Positions 11,701 through 21,396 of a DNA stretch of 64,000 nucleotides are shown in pieces. Location: the NCBI RefSeq assembly GCF_026213295.1, contig NC_079414.1:1-64000 (forward strand). The letters are read 5' to 3'. A model generated the notes under the pieces. The model had not been told where the DNA came from. It saw only the letters and a program-made list of their open reading frames with translations, and searched no databases. Positions within the stretch are counted from its first letter, which is position 1, and each line of letters begins with the position of its first letter. Source of the DNA: Gadus chalcogrammus (lineage: Eukaryota; Chordata; Actinopteri; Gadiformes; Gadidae). A program made the position numbers and the translations under genes.

Positions 11701-14700
11701 TCTCCAGTATGACTGCTCACTTGTCTCCTCTCCTTGCTTCCTCTCCTCCTGTCATCCTCTCCTCTTCCACTCTTTCATCTAGATGGATGCTGTGGACCAC
11801 CATAAGCAGCACAGGCTGGTGTCCACAGCCCCTGGTCTGTCTCGGCATCTCAAGGTGGATTTGCCTAACCCTGACCCTGACCCTTACCCAGAGGAGACTA
11901 CCACTACCACCATTAATATGGACCTGCACATTGCCAAGGAAAATAACAATGAGGTGAGATGGAGGCCTGCAAATATTCCAGTACCTACAAGTCATATTTT
12001 AAATAGCAATTTAATAGTCTTTAAACAGTAATATAACGAAAACACAAATGCTATGATCCAACAAATGTAGGCTATTTTATTAAAAATATTCAGCAGAATG
12101 AACTTTGCGACCTTAGTTAGCATACAACAATAATATATAACAAGTAGCCTTTTTTTTTAATTCAAGGTTTAAATGAATGAATCTGAAGATTTTTTTTTAA
12201 TTGCTCCTATTATGCAGTAGTTCCCTCTGTCCCCGCATTGCCACTGCTGCTTTTAGTTAGTGATGGGAATTTCGGTTCACTTAGGTGAATTACTAAAAAG
12301 ATCCGAATCTTTTGAGTCCTTTGAATCTGAATCAGTTGAAATTTTGTCGCTGAATGAGCCCAGCAGCCCACTCCCTAGTGCCTAATGCGCACGCTCACAG
12401 CAAACCACTGTAATGCAGTTTTGAGGATATCCAGGGGAAATACGCAAACATATTTGAATATTAAAAAGGATGCATTGCAAACATCGGAGATGTCGCCAAC
12501 GTGACTGCTATCTGAATTAGGAAAAAAACGTATGGATTAATTTTTTTTCTCTTTGAAGCTCGTCAAACACAGAAATATTCTGAGAGTTCACATAGTCAGC
12601 AAACAACTTTATTTTTAATAAGCTACTTTCATTTTAGAATACAATCTCTCGTAAAATAATGCCTTTGTAACAAGAGTTTAACGATTTACATTCAGTACGA
12701 GCCCGACACATTTAGTATGAGTCCGTTGAGTTGGTCTTTCACTCAACAGGATATGAGTCCGACCCATTCAATGAGTAATTTGAGTTAGTCTTTCACTCAA
12801 CCGGATACGAGTCCGACCCATTTCAACTGAGTCCTTTGAGTTAGTCTTTCACCCAGCCGGATACGAGTCAGACCCATTTCATCTGAATCCTTTGAGTTAG
12901 TCTTTCACTCAACCGGATACGAATCCGACCCATGAATTCGCTCAGTCTACGGATCTGGATCTGTGTACAGCTCTGTCTACAGGAAGTTCTTATTCAACCA
13001 CGCAGCTGGCAGCTCCGGGTCCGTATGCTTAATCTAAGTTACTATGCAGATGAAAAACGGATGTGTTAATGTTGTTATAGACCTACAGTTTGATGACATT
13101 CGTGCATTGTTTTAATAATGTCGTCCGTAGCTGCCAGAACCGAAAGATTCGGGTTAATTGAGACCACTGACTCGTGACTCATGGGTGAATGTAAGGATTC
13201 GGATCTGACTGACTCAGATTCAACCACCACTACTTTTAGTGGGAGTGGACGGATCTTAGGCTGTTTAGGCTATTTACATCTCACAGACAACTTCAGATGG
13301 CTATTCAAACTTACACTGATGGGTTTGTTTACTTCAAGGAAGCAGACATGTTGGTAAAAGTAGCAGTCACATGTGTCAGTCACATGGCTGACCACCGTAT
13401 TCGAAGTCATCTTCCGTATCCTCAAAATCATCTAAATATTCAGCCATTATTGAGAAAATACTTACCAGTATGCGACGAAAACATTGTGCCTCTGAGTTCA
13501 TATTACTTGGTTGAATTAATCTACAGGAGCACTTCAGACTAGCTGTAAATACACTGGGCTTCAGACTGTAAATACACTACCATAATCACAGTGCTGTTTC
13601 ATCGCACTTTCCTGCTGTTAAATGTGTGGTCAGATTGATAGATCGTTTGGTAAAACCTTTAATATTTGCAACATATCTTACAGCTCACACAATATTGGGC
13701 TATTTAACATCGGCTACTATTAATACATTGTTATTTATTTATTTGGCATATTTCCTGCTGGACATTTTGGCCATTGATTCATATGCCTGTCAATTACACT
13801 TGATGGCCAAAACCTGGCATATTCTGGCTAACCTGAGTCTGAGCACGAGATATTTTTCAGGCATACATGCTTAATTATGTCAGGGTTGACTGGTATTTTG
13901 CATGTGCTGACCTCATTTGCAGGGCCAGACCCCCCCTGAAAAGTCAGAAGATCAGGAGGAGGGAGAGACGACGGACGAGCCAGACATACGAGAGGAGGTA
14001 AGTGCAGGGGATGTTGCACATAAAGAGTGATGCCACAGATGCAAGCAGGTACTCAAATTGGGACAGAAAGAGAGAAAACGTATTTGGCGGTGAACACTAA
14101 TGTACGCTTACTTATTTAGGTTATACTGCTGGAGCTAGCAAGTTAAAAAAATGTAGTAGCGCACCCGGTTGGACAGTTAAACATGTTCAATTGTGTCACA
14201 TTATTATGTGAAATTCATTTGATATTGATCAGAAATTCAGTGCCATATTGTCACATTGAATGACAATTACATTGGTTCTTGTGTGTTTAAACATGAGAAA
14301 TGAACAGTGTTGAGAAAGGAGCCAGCTGATAGCGAGGGAGAGAGAGCATTTATTTGTGTTTGAAATTATTTTAAAATTATTAAAGGGATAGTTAGGATTT
14401 TTGACAAAAAAAAATCTAATGAAAATATTCAGACGCTCTTACATTTTTCAAAATAAATGGACGGCACCTAAATGACCTACATGAGTGTGACAGCAAAGGG
14501 TCTGAATACTTATGTTGTGATATTTCAGATTTTCTTTTTAAATTAATTTTGCAAAAAAATCTAAAATTCTGGCCTGGCCTCGTGAGGTACTGAGTGATTT
14601 TTTTTTACTTTGACACAAGGCTGAAATATAAGAAATAGTGAAAATTGAAGAGGGTCTGAATACTTTCACAGGCTTTTTGGTTGTTACACAGCTGGTTCTC

Positions 14701-16838
14701 CATTTCTTACTTACTCTAGTTTATTTTTCTTTGTAACGGCGAAAGCTCAATTTGTATTAATAGTTGTTATTGTATTTATAAGCTATCGATCTTATCACAA
14801 TGTAAAAATGGATTATTCTTTAATTGGAAATTGTATTTGAGAGTGTTTTTGGTAACTTTCAGGAAACGGACCAGTGCCCTTCAGACCCAGATGTTCCTAA
14901 ACTGAAGAGAACTGAGAGTGTCTTTGTAAGTTTGCATACAAACCAGTGTGAATCTTGATATCGGTTGACAAAATTATGAACTATATTATTGTTGATGGGA
15001 AAGGCGTAATTGGGACATTTAAGTGGGAAATATTCTTTAAAAACTAATTGAGTCCCATCTGACTTTCATTTTCTAGCTTACAAAGGAAATGCTTGGGAAC
15101 TCTGACTATAAATCAATGACAAGCAGTGAAATAAGTGAGGATGAGTATGTGAAGATGTTGTGAGACTGCACAACCATATTGACACAGAAAGGCCCAAGTA
15201 TCGATCCAATCTTGAAACTGCACCAAATAAGAGGAACTGGTTAAGTCTTGCTAAACTAATGCTTTGTGAAGTAATCGTCTTCAATCGTAGGAGAGAGGGA
15301 GAAGTTTCAAAGATGTTCCTGACTGACTTCCTGTTGAGAAACACCTTTGCCAGTAATCCAGATCTTGACCTTGCCTTGACTGACATGGAAAAGAAGCTCT
15401 GCAAATACTTTGAGCGTGTGGAAATCAAAGGTAAGCGGGACAAAAAGGTCCCTGTCTTACTCAGCCCAGACATGGTGTCCTCCATACAGATGCTGGTGAC
15501 TTATCGAGGACGATGTGCTGTGCCACCTGAGAATGTGTATTTGTTTGGTAGACCTGACGCAGAAAGTCACGTCAGAGGATCTGATGCCATCCGTGCCTTT
15601 GCACATGAATGCGGGGTGAAGGACCCTCAAACATTGACATCGACAAGATTAAGGAAACAAATGGCAACAATGTCACAAGTTCTGAACTTGAAAGACAATG
15701 AGGAGGACTGCCTCGCAGGTTTTATGGGTCACAACATCAGGGTCCATCGACAATATTATCGGCTCCCTGAAGGGACATTACAAGTTGCCAAAGTTGCAAA
15801 GTTGCTTATGGCCTGTGAGAGAGGCGAGCTATCACAATTTAAAGGCATGACATTGGACGAGATCAGCATTGATCCAACTGGTAAAACCTCACCTTGCACA
15901 CACTATTTTTATCATTTTAATTTGTGATGGTTTAAATGTGTCATAGGTTTGTCATGCTGGTTCACAACATTTTTTGCTGTTTATTCAGAGGAAGTACCTG
16001 AAGACGGCTCTCTATCTGGAAGTGAAGATGAAGGTGTGATGTCGAGTTTATCCTCCAACTCATCAGGTACATTCACTGAACCAGTGGTTCTCGAAGTGGG
16101 GTCTGGACACTCCCAGGGGTTTCCAGCAAGAAGGAATAATTTGTTTTCACTTGTAAAAGGCTTTTATCTAATGGGAGTCTGAAGTCTTATTTGTGTCAGT
16201 TTTGGGGTCCTTAGGTGGGGTATCAACCCTACTATAGTTAAAAACAAAACAGGTCGATGTTGGCATGGCTTGTGTTCTCATCCTCCATGGAGAGGACGAT
16301 TTAGTACATTCAGTGCTTCAAGTGAGCTTTTCTAACATTGCATCTTTTTGTTTTTCCTTGAAGGTCTAAGACCAGTTGAGAGGACAACTACAGAGGAGGA
16401 CCAGGAGTCTGAATCACAGCTAACCAGAGGTATTTTAAAGGAATGGTTCATCCCAAGTCAATGTTCAATCATTATCTACTCACCCTCATCCTGATGAGAA
16501 ATCCGGTGTAGTTTTTTAATCCTCTACAGGCGAACAGGCTACAGTTAATATTTAGGCTACAAAAATGTACTGAATTATGTTTTAAGTCAACTGTGCATGT
16601 CATGGCTTTGAGACACTTGGATTGCAGTGGACAAGCAGTATGAAGGAATTTTACAAAGTTTTGGGGTAGTTTTATGGGCCTTTTTTGTGACTGATACCAT
16701 CACCACCCATCGATAAATGCTGTGGGATGTTCTCCCCGCGGCACTCTTTTCAAAACATATTTTCCATCTGTTTGCCTACAGGTAGATCAAGGACCTGGAC
16801 AAAGGACCATGAGTCTGCCTCATCACATCCGAGAAAAG
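8715..16838 (+). CDS. Multi-exon gene: acidic region plus Crypton-like tyrosine-recombinase domain
   Basis: The gene model rests on eight exons with consensus splice sites and matching phases: 8715-8801, 11783-11953, 13923-13997, 14863-14925, 15077-15880, 15989-16066, 16364-16429 and 16782-16838. The first starts [14 protein letters not shown], a basic stretch. Exons 2-4 are Pro/Asp/Glu/Thr-rich. The large exon holds the recombinase core. The last three are Ser/Glu-rich and of a kind seen in chromatin-associated or transposon proteins. One apparent frameshift lies in exon 5: the upstream frame meets TGA at 15161, while the core continues from 15163 two bases out of phase, as if a TG dinucleotide were duplicated. 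A C-terminal exon after 16838 was not found; a MITE and a Penelope fragment occupy the next kilobases. It is either a domesticated Crypton-type gene or a member of a mobile multicopy family. The convergent neighbour is the SAMD3-like gene. Confidence 0.65.
8978..9345. mobile_element. hAT-like end fragment
   Basis: CAGCGGTCCTCAACCTTTTTGCGCCACGGAC at about 8978 matches from memory the start of a widespread hAT family in animals, and a related CACGGACCGGCC stretch follows at about 9183. No matching right terminus was found, so this is probably a decayed fragment. It lies in intron 1 of the recombinase-like gene. Confidence 0.45.
9475..9800. mobile_element. MITE with ~48-bp terminal inverted repeats
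   Basis: ATAGGCCTTTTTCACAGCAG (9475) is the inverted, slightly diverged counterpart of the sequence ending CTTCTGTGAAAAAGGCCTAT (9800). The repeat continues inward for about 48 bp (GACTTGTCA.. / ..TGACGAGTC). It is about 326 bp with no coding capacity. It sits in intron 1 of the recombinase-like gene. Confidence 0.7.
10042..11031 (-). mobile_element. Decayed PIF/Harbinger-type element in a 16-bp tandem repeat
   Basis: The termini GGGGCCGGTTGCACCAAC (10042) and GTTGGTGCAACCGGCCCC (ending 11031) are exact inverts. Related TIR-like blocks recur just inside, at about 10133 and 10925-11015. The minus strand between about 10601 and 10440 encodes [19 protein letters not shown] followed by a LIEELSPDL stretch. 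I recognise this as the N-terminus of a Harbinger-type transposase, and the rest is missing. The element lies inside an array of the 16-bp unit AGGTGTCTACCTGCCC (9995-10041 and 11032-11055), so the target duplication cannot be read. Confidence 0.65.
10610..10766 (+). mobile_element. LINE 3' tail fragment
   Basis: The end ...GAATAAATAAAGGTTGAATGAATGAATG has the polyadenylation-like signal and short tandem tail typical of fish non-LTR element 3' ends. It is inserted within the decayed Harbinger element. No ORF remains. Confidence 0.45.
11056..11782. other. Intronic sequence without recognised features
   Basis: Part of intron 1 of the recombinase-like gene. At about 11150-11215, GACTATTAGGTGGCAGCCCTAG resembles a hAT terminal sequence, but no partner end was identified. 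Otherwise it is AT-rich and featureless. Confidence 0.35.
12258..13232. mobile_element. hAT-type non-autonomous element with 8-bp target duplication
   Basis: The exact 8-bp duplication CTTTTAGT lies at 12250-12257 and 13233-13240. The element begins TAGTGATGGGAATTTCGG and ends in the inverted, diverged ...CAACCACCACTA. It is about 975 bp and has no transposase. Its middle (about 12697-12935) is a minisatellite of about four units of 54-56 bp built on TGAGTTAGTCTTTCACTCAACCGGATACGAGTCCGACCCATT. It lies in intron 2 of the recombinase-like gene. Confidence 0.85.
14465..14690 (+). mobile_element. Tc1/mariner end remnant
   Basis: AGGGTCTGAATACTTATG, a run TTTTACTTTGACACAAGGCTG and AGGGTCTGAATACTTTC are together the familiar 3' end of fish Tc1-like elements. 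No transposase is present. It lies in intron 3 of the recombinase-like gene. Confidence 0.7.
15077..15880 (+). CDS. Tyrosine-recombinase core exon
   Basis: The exon runs from an acceptor at 15075-15076 to the donor G|GTAAAA after 15880. In order it shows [12 protein letters not shown] (arginine-box region, R..E), [11 protein letters not shown] (the beta-strand lysine), [11 protein letters not shown] (the second arginine box, with Ser/Thr where many relatives have His), and [18 protein letters not shown] (box with His, Arg and the candidate nucleophile Tyr). This R-K-R-H-Y order fits tyrosine recombinases of the Crypton type. The exon is followed by a short helical tail, [20 protein letters not shown] in composition. 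A frame break sits at 15157-15163 (see gene entry). Function as an active recombinase is not shown; domesticated copies often act as DNA-binding or structural proteins. Confidence 0.65.
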
Positions 16839-17181
16839 GTATTTTACCAATAACCTGTCTCAGTGGGTGTAACAATCCACTTAATACACAATTCATATTT
16901 TTTAATTATAAACTTCTTTTAATATCAGAGTACTTTTACTATGTAATTTATTGTTTTTAAGCTGTGCTCTAACTTGTCTATTTAACTTTTACCTCAACTT
17001 TCTTTCTTCAATGTCTGCACCAGGGACAGTTTCTGTAATTTTGTTGTGTTCATATATAATTTGATGCAAGATACACAAATCAATATCATACCTATATACC
17101 TATCATACATCATACCTGGAGAAAAAACTTGAATATTGAACATGTATTTGAAAATGTGGTTTTCGTAAAGTCTTGCAGTGC

Positions 17182-17565
17182 TTTAAAGGTAGGGTGGAGG
17201 ATGTTGGAAAAACGGTTTGAGCACACAGCATTAAGAAAAAAAAAAAAAACCTTTCCTCGGCCTCCCCCCCGAAGCCACGCCTCCAGACAGAGTACAGGAA
17301 CGCGATTCGTTCGTGCCCGAAGAGGAGTACGCGCAGAGGGGGGAGGGACAAATGGCAGTTGAGTTTGATAGACAAGTCACCATCCAAACATCTTGAATGT
17401 GACGCTCATGATTGGATGGAGTTTTTTCAGTCCTGCCCATCCCACAGATTTTTTCGGTGTATGTGTCATATCATTTAATTCATTGGTTTCAATCTGTGTG
17501 TGAAGGAGATTTTAAGCAATATGGCAAAATATGCTGCAGGAAAACATCATCCACCCTACCTTTAA
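17182..17565. mobile_element. MITE with inverted termini
   Basis: TTTAAAGGTAGGGTGGAGGATG at 17182 is mirrored by CATCATCCACCCTACCTTTA ending at about 17565. It is about 384 bp with no coding sequence. The AT-rich ends make the exact boundary uncertain by a few bases. Confidence 0.75.
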
Positions 17566-17569
17566 GTTA

Positions 17570-18198
17570 ACTTTTCTACCATTGTATGTCTGTTTTCAAG
17601 GAGGGTCAAGACCTGTATGTCGTCCAAGTAACGCAAATAGCAGAGGGGTTGTTTGGGACAGACAGCGAGCGCTGAGGCCTCCCACTGCGCCATAAATAAG
17701 TTGGCTTATGAGGGGGCGAACTTTTTCCCCATGGCCGTGCCCTTAACCTGGAGGAAAAATTTGCCGTTGAATAGGAAATCATTGCGCGTTAAGTTTATTT
17801 CTAGGAGACTCAGGAGCTCCGCGTCCGGCCGCGTAACATCAGGGTAGAGTGTAAAGGCATGTTGTACGGTGCGCATGCCACCGGCAATATCTATATTGGT
17901 GTAGAGACTGTCCACGTCCATCGTGAACATGATGGAGTGCGAGGGGACGTGTGTGTCTCTGACCTTTTGGACGAAATCGTATGTGTCCTTCACATAACTG
18001 GCATGCCTGATAGAGAGGGGGTACAAGTAGTGATCCAAATATTCTGCTGTATTATAGGTCTCACTACTGCAATCCGAGACTATGGGACGTCCCGGAGGAA
18101 TCTCGGATGGCCTACTCCAGGCCGCAGGGTCCTTATGGATTTTGGGCAACATATAGAAGAGCCTGGGCCTGGGCTCGGCGTCCCCGATGAGGTAATTG
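17570..18198 (-). pseudogene. Penelope-like element reverse transcriptase fragment
   Basis: The minus strand from about 18197 to 17575 reads in one frame through YLIGDAEPRPRLFYMLPKIH, GRPIVSDCSSETYNTAEYLD, FTMDVDSLYTNIDIAGG, LQVKGTAMGKKFAPS and YLRYLDDIQVLTLLENRH. PKIHK, the GRPIVS strand, LYTNI, KGTAMG and the catalytic YLDD are hallmarks of Penelope-like (Neptune/Poseidon-type) reverse transcriptases. A TAA stop replaces the Tyr expected in the P-[S/T]-Y-A-N stretch at about 17706, so the copy is dead. The thumb and the GIY-YIG endonuclease are absent. Confidence 0.85.
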
Positions 18199-18202
18199 CG
18201 TT

Positions 18203-18640
18203 CACTGCAAAAATGCCCTCTAAAAAATAAAAAAATACAGTGTTTTAGGTGAAAAATTGCTTATTTTGAGCAAAATAATCTGCCAGTGCAGCAAGCAAAT
18301 GGGACTTGGTAAGATTTCTTAAAACAAGACAATAATATCCAAGTAGTAAGCATGCAAAAAAACTTAAATCAAGTATAAAAATCTATTTTTTCTTTTACTT
18401 GTTAAGATTTTTTCTCTTATTTTAAGCAATGTATTCTCATTTATTAGCCATTATTGCTTAGAATTAAATGTCCTCTAAGCAATTATTGCTCAAAACAAGC
18501 ATACAACAGGCTTAAAAACAAGGCAAATGTACTTGATACTAGCTAATTTAAAGGCTTAAAACTAGTCTGATTTTCTTATCTAGAATACTTATTTTCTTAT
18601 CTAGAATTAATTTCTTGTTTAGGTGTAGTGAATGTATGGG
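18203..18640. repeat. AT-rich interspersed repeat, probable DNA-transposon relic
   Basis: It begins CACTGCAAAAATGCCCTCTAAAAAAT, a terminus I recall from many teleost DNA elements. It continues with repeated CTTATTTTGAGC / TTGCTTAGA / TTTTCTTATCTAGAAT motifs. No partner terminus is clear. Confidence 0.4.
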
Positions 18641-19189
18641 AAAAATACACTTGACAAGAACTTCAAAAAAAAAGTTTTTTATTACGATTTTAGCAGCCCC
18701 CACCCCCCCCCCCCCCAAAAAAAAACAACAACAACCACGTGCCAAAGCTGACTGGCAGGCCTAACAATGAAGATATGATCGAGACAGGGCCTATTCAAAC
18801 AATGAACCTGAGCAACCTGAACTATTCAAACCATGAACCGGAGCGTGCATCTCTCATACACCCTACCTAAGAAAGGCCAGCCAGTCAGCTTTGGCACGTT
18901 TAAAAGCTGCTGTTTGGTCTTTCTCATGAATCGCATCACCCAAGACCTCGGTCTGAAGGAATAACAGAACCGATGACACACATTTTGGATACGTCATGCG
19001 AAATGCGTAGTAGTACGCCATGACGTACAGGACCGACTCAGCAAGACTGCTCCTATCAAAGGACACAACAGGGGCATTTCCGGCGCAGAGGAAGCAGTCC
19101 TCCTCTCCTACCAGGATGAACGGTGTGGCTAGTGGCCGTCTTCTCAGATACATTTCTGGGGCCTCTGTGGGCTGAACATCAACACAAGA

Positions 19190-19432
19190 TTACATTACAC
19201 TTAGCTGACGCTTTTCTATCCAACTTGCAGTTACAGTACAGTTACAGTACGACTTACAGTTAGGCCTATTTACAGGGTATTGGTTACAGTCCCTGGAGCA
19301 ATGTGGGGATTGGTGCCTTGCTCAAGGGCACCTCAGCCATGGAGGGAGGAAGAGACTAGTAAGGATGGGGATTGAACCGGCAACTCTGTGATCTACCGTC
19401 CAACGCCCTAACCATTACACCATGGCTGCCCA
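19190..19432. repeat. SINE-like teleost interspersed repeat
   Basis: TTAGCTGACGCTTTTCTATCCAACTTGCAG, then CCTTGCTCAAGGGCACCTCAG, GGGGATTGAACCGGCAACTC and ACCATTACACCATGGCTGCCC, form a block I recall as very common in fish genomes. A related start (TTTAGCAGAAGCTTTTATCC) occurs at about 54970. It lies in an intron of the SAMD3-like gene. Confidence 0.65.
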
Positions 19433-19713
19433 AAGATAAAGCTAAAGATAAAGCAAGACTTTATGCTCAAATGCTCAAGGACACTTTAATGGTGAAGTCA
19501 GAGTGAGGCTCAAACCTGTCAAATGTTAAATGATAATAAGGATGGATACATAAATATTTTATCTTGCATAAGGTTATGTAATTAAGTTGGTTCACCCGCA
19601 GAACATGAATGAGTGCCTCTGATGGAGATGACAACTTCTTTGGTGCGGGGTAACCAGAAGGGAACATATCTGGCAGGGAGATGATCAGGTCAATGGCTTG
19701 CTCATCCACACAC

Positions 19714-19720
19714 AACACAC

Positions 19721-19773
<53 letters not shown>

Positions 19774-19775
19774 GA
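19714..19775. repeat. GA-rich microsatellite
   Basis: AGAGAGAGACAGAGAGAG-type repeats lie directly beside the exon at about 19705 of the SAMD3-like gene, where the splice acceptor is poor. Confidence 0.9.
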
Positions 19776-21317
19776 ACTGAGTTACTTAGAGACAGAGTAA
19801 TTGGAGCTACTCAGTGAAACAACAAATAGTGCAATTGTAATTTCAGAAGGATTGCAAAACCTTACCAGCAGGTAGTCCCATCGGTGGCTTCAGGACCTTC
19901 TTATAGACACCATAAAAGGAGAGTTTGGTTCTGTAGTCTGCCCAGCGCTCCTTCAGCTCTTTCACATAATGCACGTTGTCCTTCGCCACTATTCGTCTCA
20001 GCTCCTCAAGAACCTTGGCATTATATTGCAAAAAAGGGGATTAATACAACATGTTTTTCTTAAAATACAAGGATACAGGCTGACCGGTACATTCTTCCTT
20101 TAATTCTGAGTAGTGAGTGTACTTACATGGTCTATGTTCTTGAAGCACGAGTAGGCCTCAAGGATTTTGCCAGGTCTGTCGGCTTCCTTGAGGGTCTCCG
20201 AATCGATGAACTGCCTTCTTCCCTCAATTCAAGTTCAAGGAGCTGTGAGACATCGTCTTGGTTTTGCTTATTCTTCCGGCACATCTCTTGGAGATGTCTG
20301 TAGTGCCTAGCCTGAGACATCCTACTGTCGTGTCCTAAGTTTAAATAGGGATAAAACATCACATCATTACATTTTAATCTCAATCTCAATCAATGACTTG
20401 TCAGAACTGAAACGTATCGGTTTTTTGTTCGGTGTTTCTTGCACGGTAGGCTAGAAAGATAACCCATTGGGGCAACCTACCAACAGAGTCCCCCTTTTAT
20501 AAACCATAGCCATCATGAGACAATTTGTATAAGAGGAGACAGAGCGCTGAAGACATAATAATTGAGGACAGTTCGTAACAGCAGTATGGCCGTTATCCCG
20601 ACTGTTCTGCTGACAACAGACGAATCATTATGCATTCCAAACATATTGCATGCTGCACTGTTCTTCTTGCCGGTACGGAAGTACTGTATCTGTGCAGTGT
20701 CAAAATAAGCCATGAGAAAAGTTGCTCTAAAAGCTTTATTTTGACTCACAATAAACACATTAGTATAATCAACTTCTCGCAACTGATAATTATCTATAAG
20801 TCTATTAGTCACGTTTCCCCATTCTTTTCGAGAGGGTCTGGTTTTACTAATCTGAAATAGAGTAAATATAATTTTGCGTGTAAGGCTAAATGAAAATGTG
20901 AAATCCAATACACTTACCAACAGCTGCATATTTCACTGGAGTGCTTGTTGATGGGGTGTGGACCTCAGGGAGAGTGGAGGGCGGAGTGTGGACCTCAGGG
21001 GTGCTAGGGGTGCTGCTGGGGCTTGCCGTATAGAGAATGGTAGATGTGGTGGAATCATCAGTGTCATCGGCATCCGTATATTTCAGTTTTAGTTTTCTCT
21101 CCCCCCTTGCAGGAGTGCCACCCTGGCTTTTCTTCGGTGATCGAACATTGTGGATTCTCTTTTGCAGTCGTTTGTAGACTTCAATCTAGGCAGAAAATAC
21201 AAAGACCAAGAGCAAGACATTGTCAAATATCCACATTTGCTAAGGAAAAAAATAAATAAAAATTAATCAGAATAATAAAGCTTTTTTTATCATACCCTTC
21301 TACAACTTGTATCATTA

Positions 21318-21318
<1 letters not shown>

Positions 21319-21395
<77 letters not shown>
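21319..21395. repeat. (AAT)n microsatellite
   Basis: About 25 consecutive AAT units in an intron of the SAMD3-like gene. Confidence 0.95.

Positions 21396-21396
<1 letters not shown>

Noticed and set aside
17601..17646. A ninth exon of the recombinase-like gene (acceptor TTTTCAAG, phase-compatible)
   Set aside because: The minus strand there encodes the YLRYLDDIQVL motif of the Penelope RT, so the plus-strand frame is a shadow.
19190..19432. A tRNA gene (GGGATTGAACCGGCAACTC resembles a B box)
   Set aside because: No cloverleaf can be drawn; it matches a common SINE-like repeat instead.
20513..20929. Minus-strand ORF of 138 residues as a separate gene
   Set aside because: It lies in an intron of the SAMD3-like gene, has no recognisable domain and overlaps the splice donor at 20912-20917.
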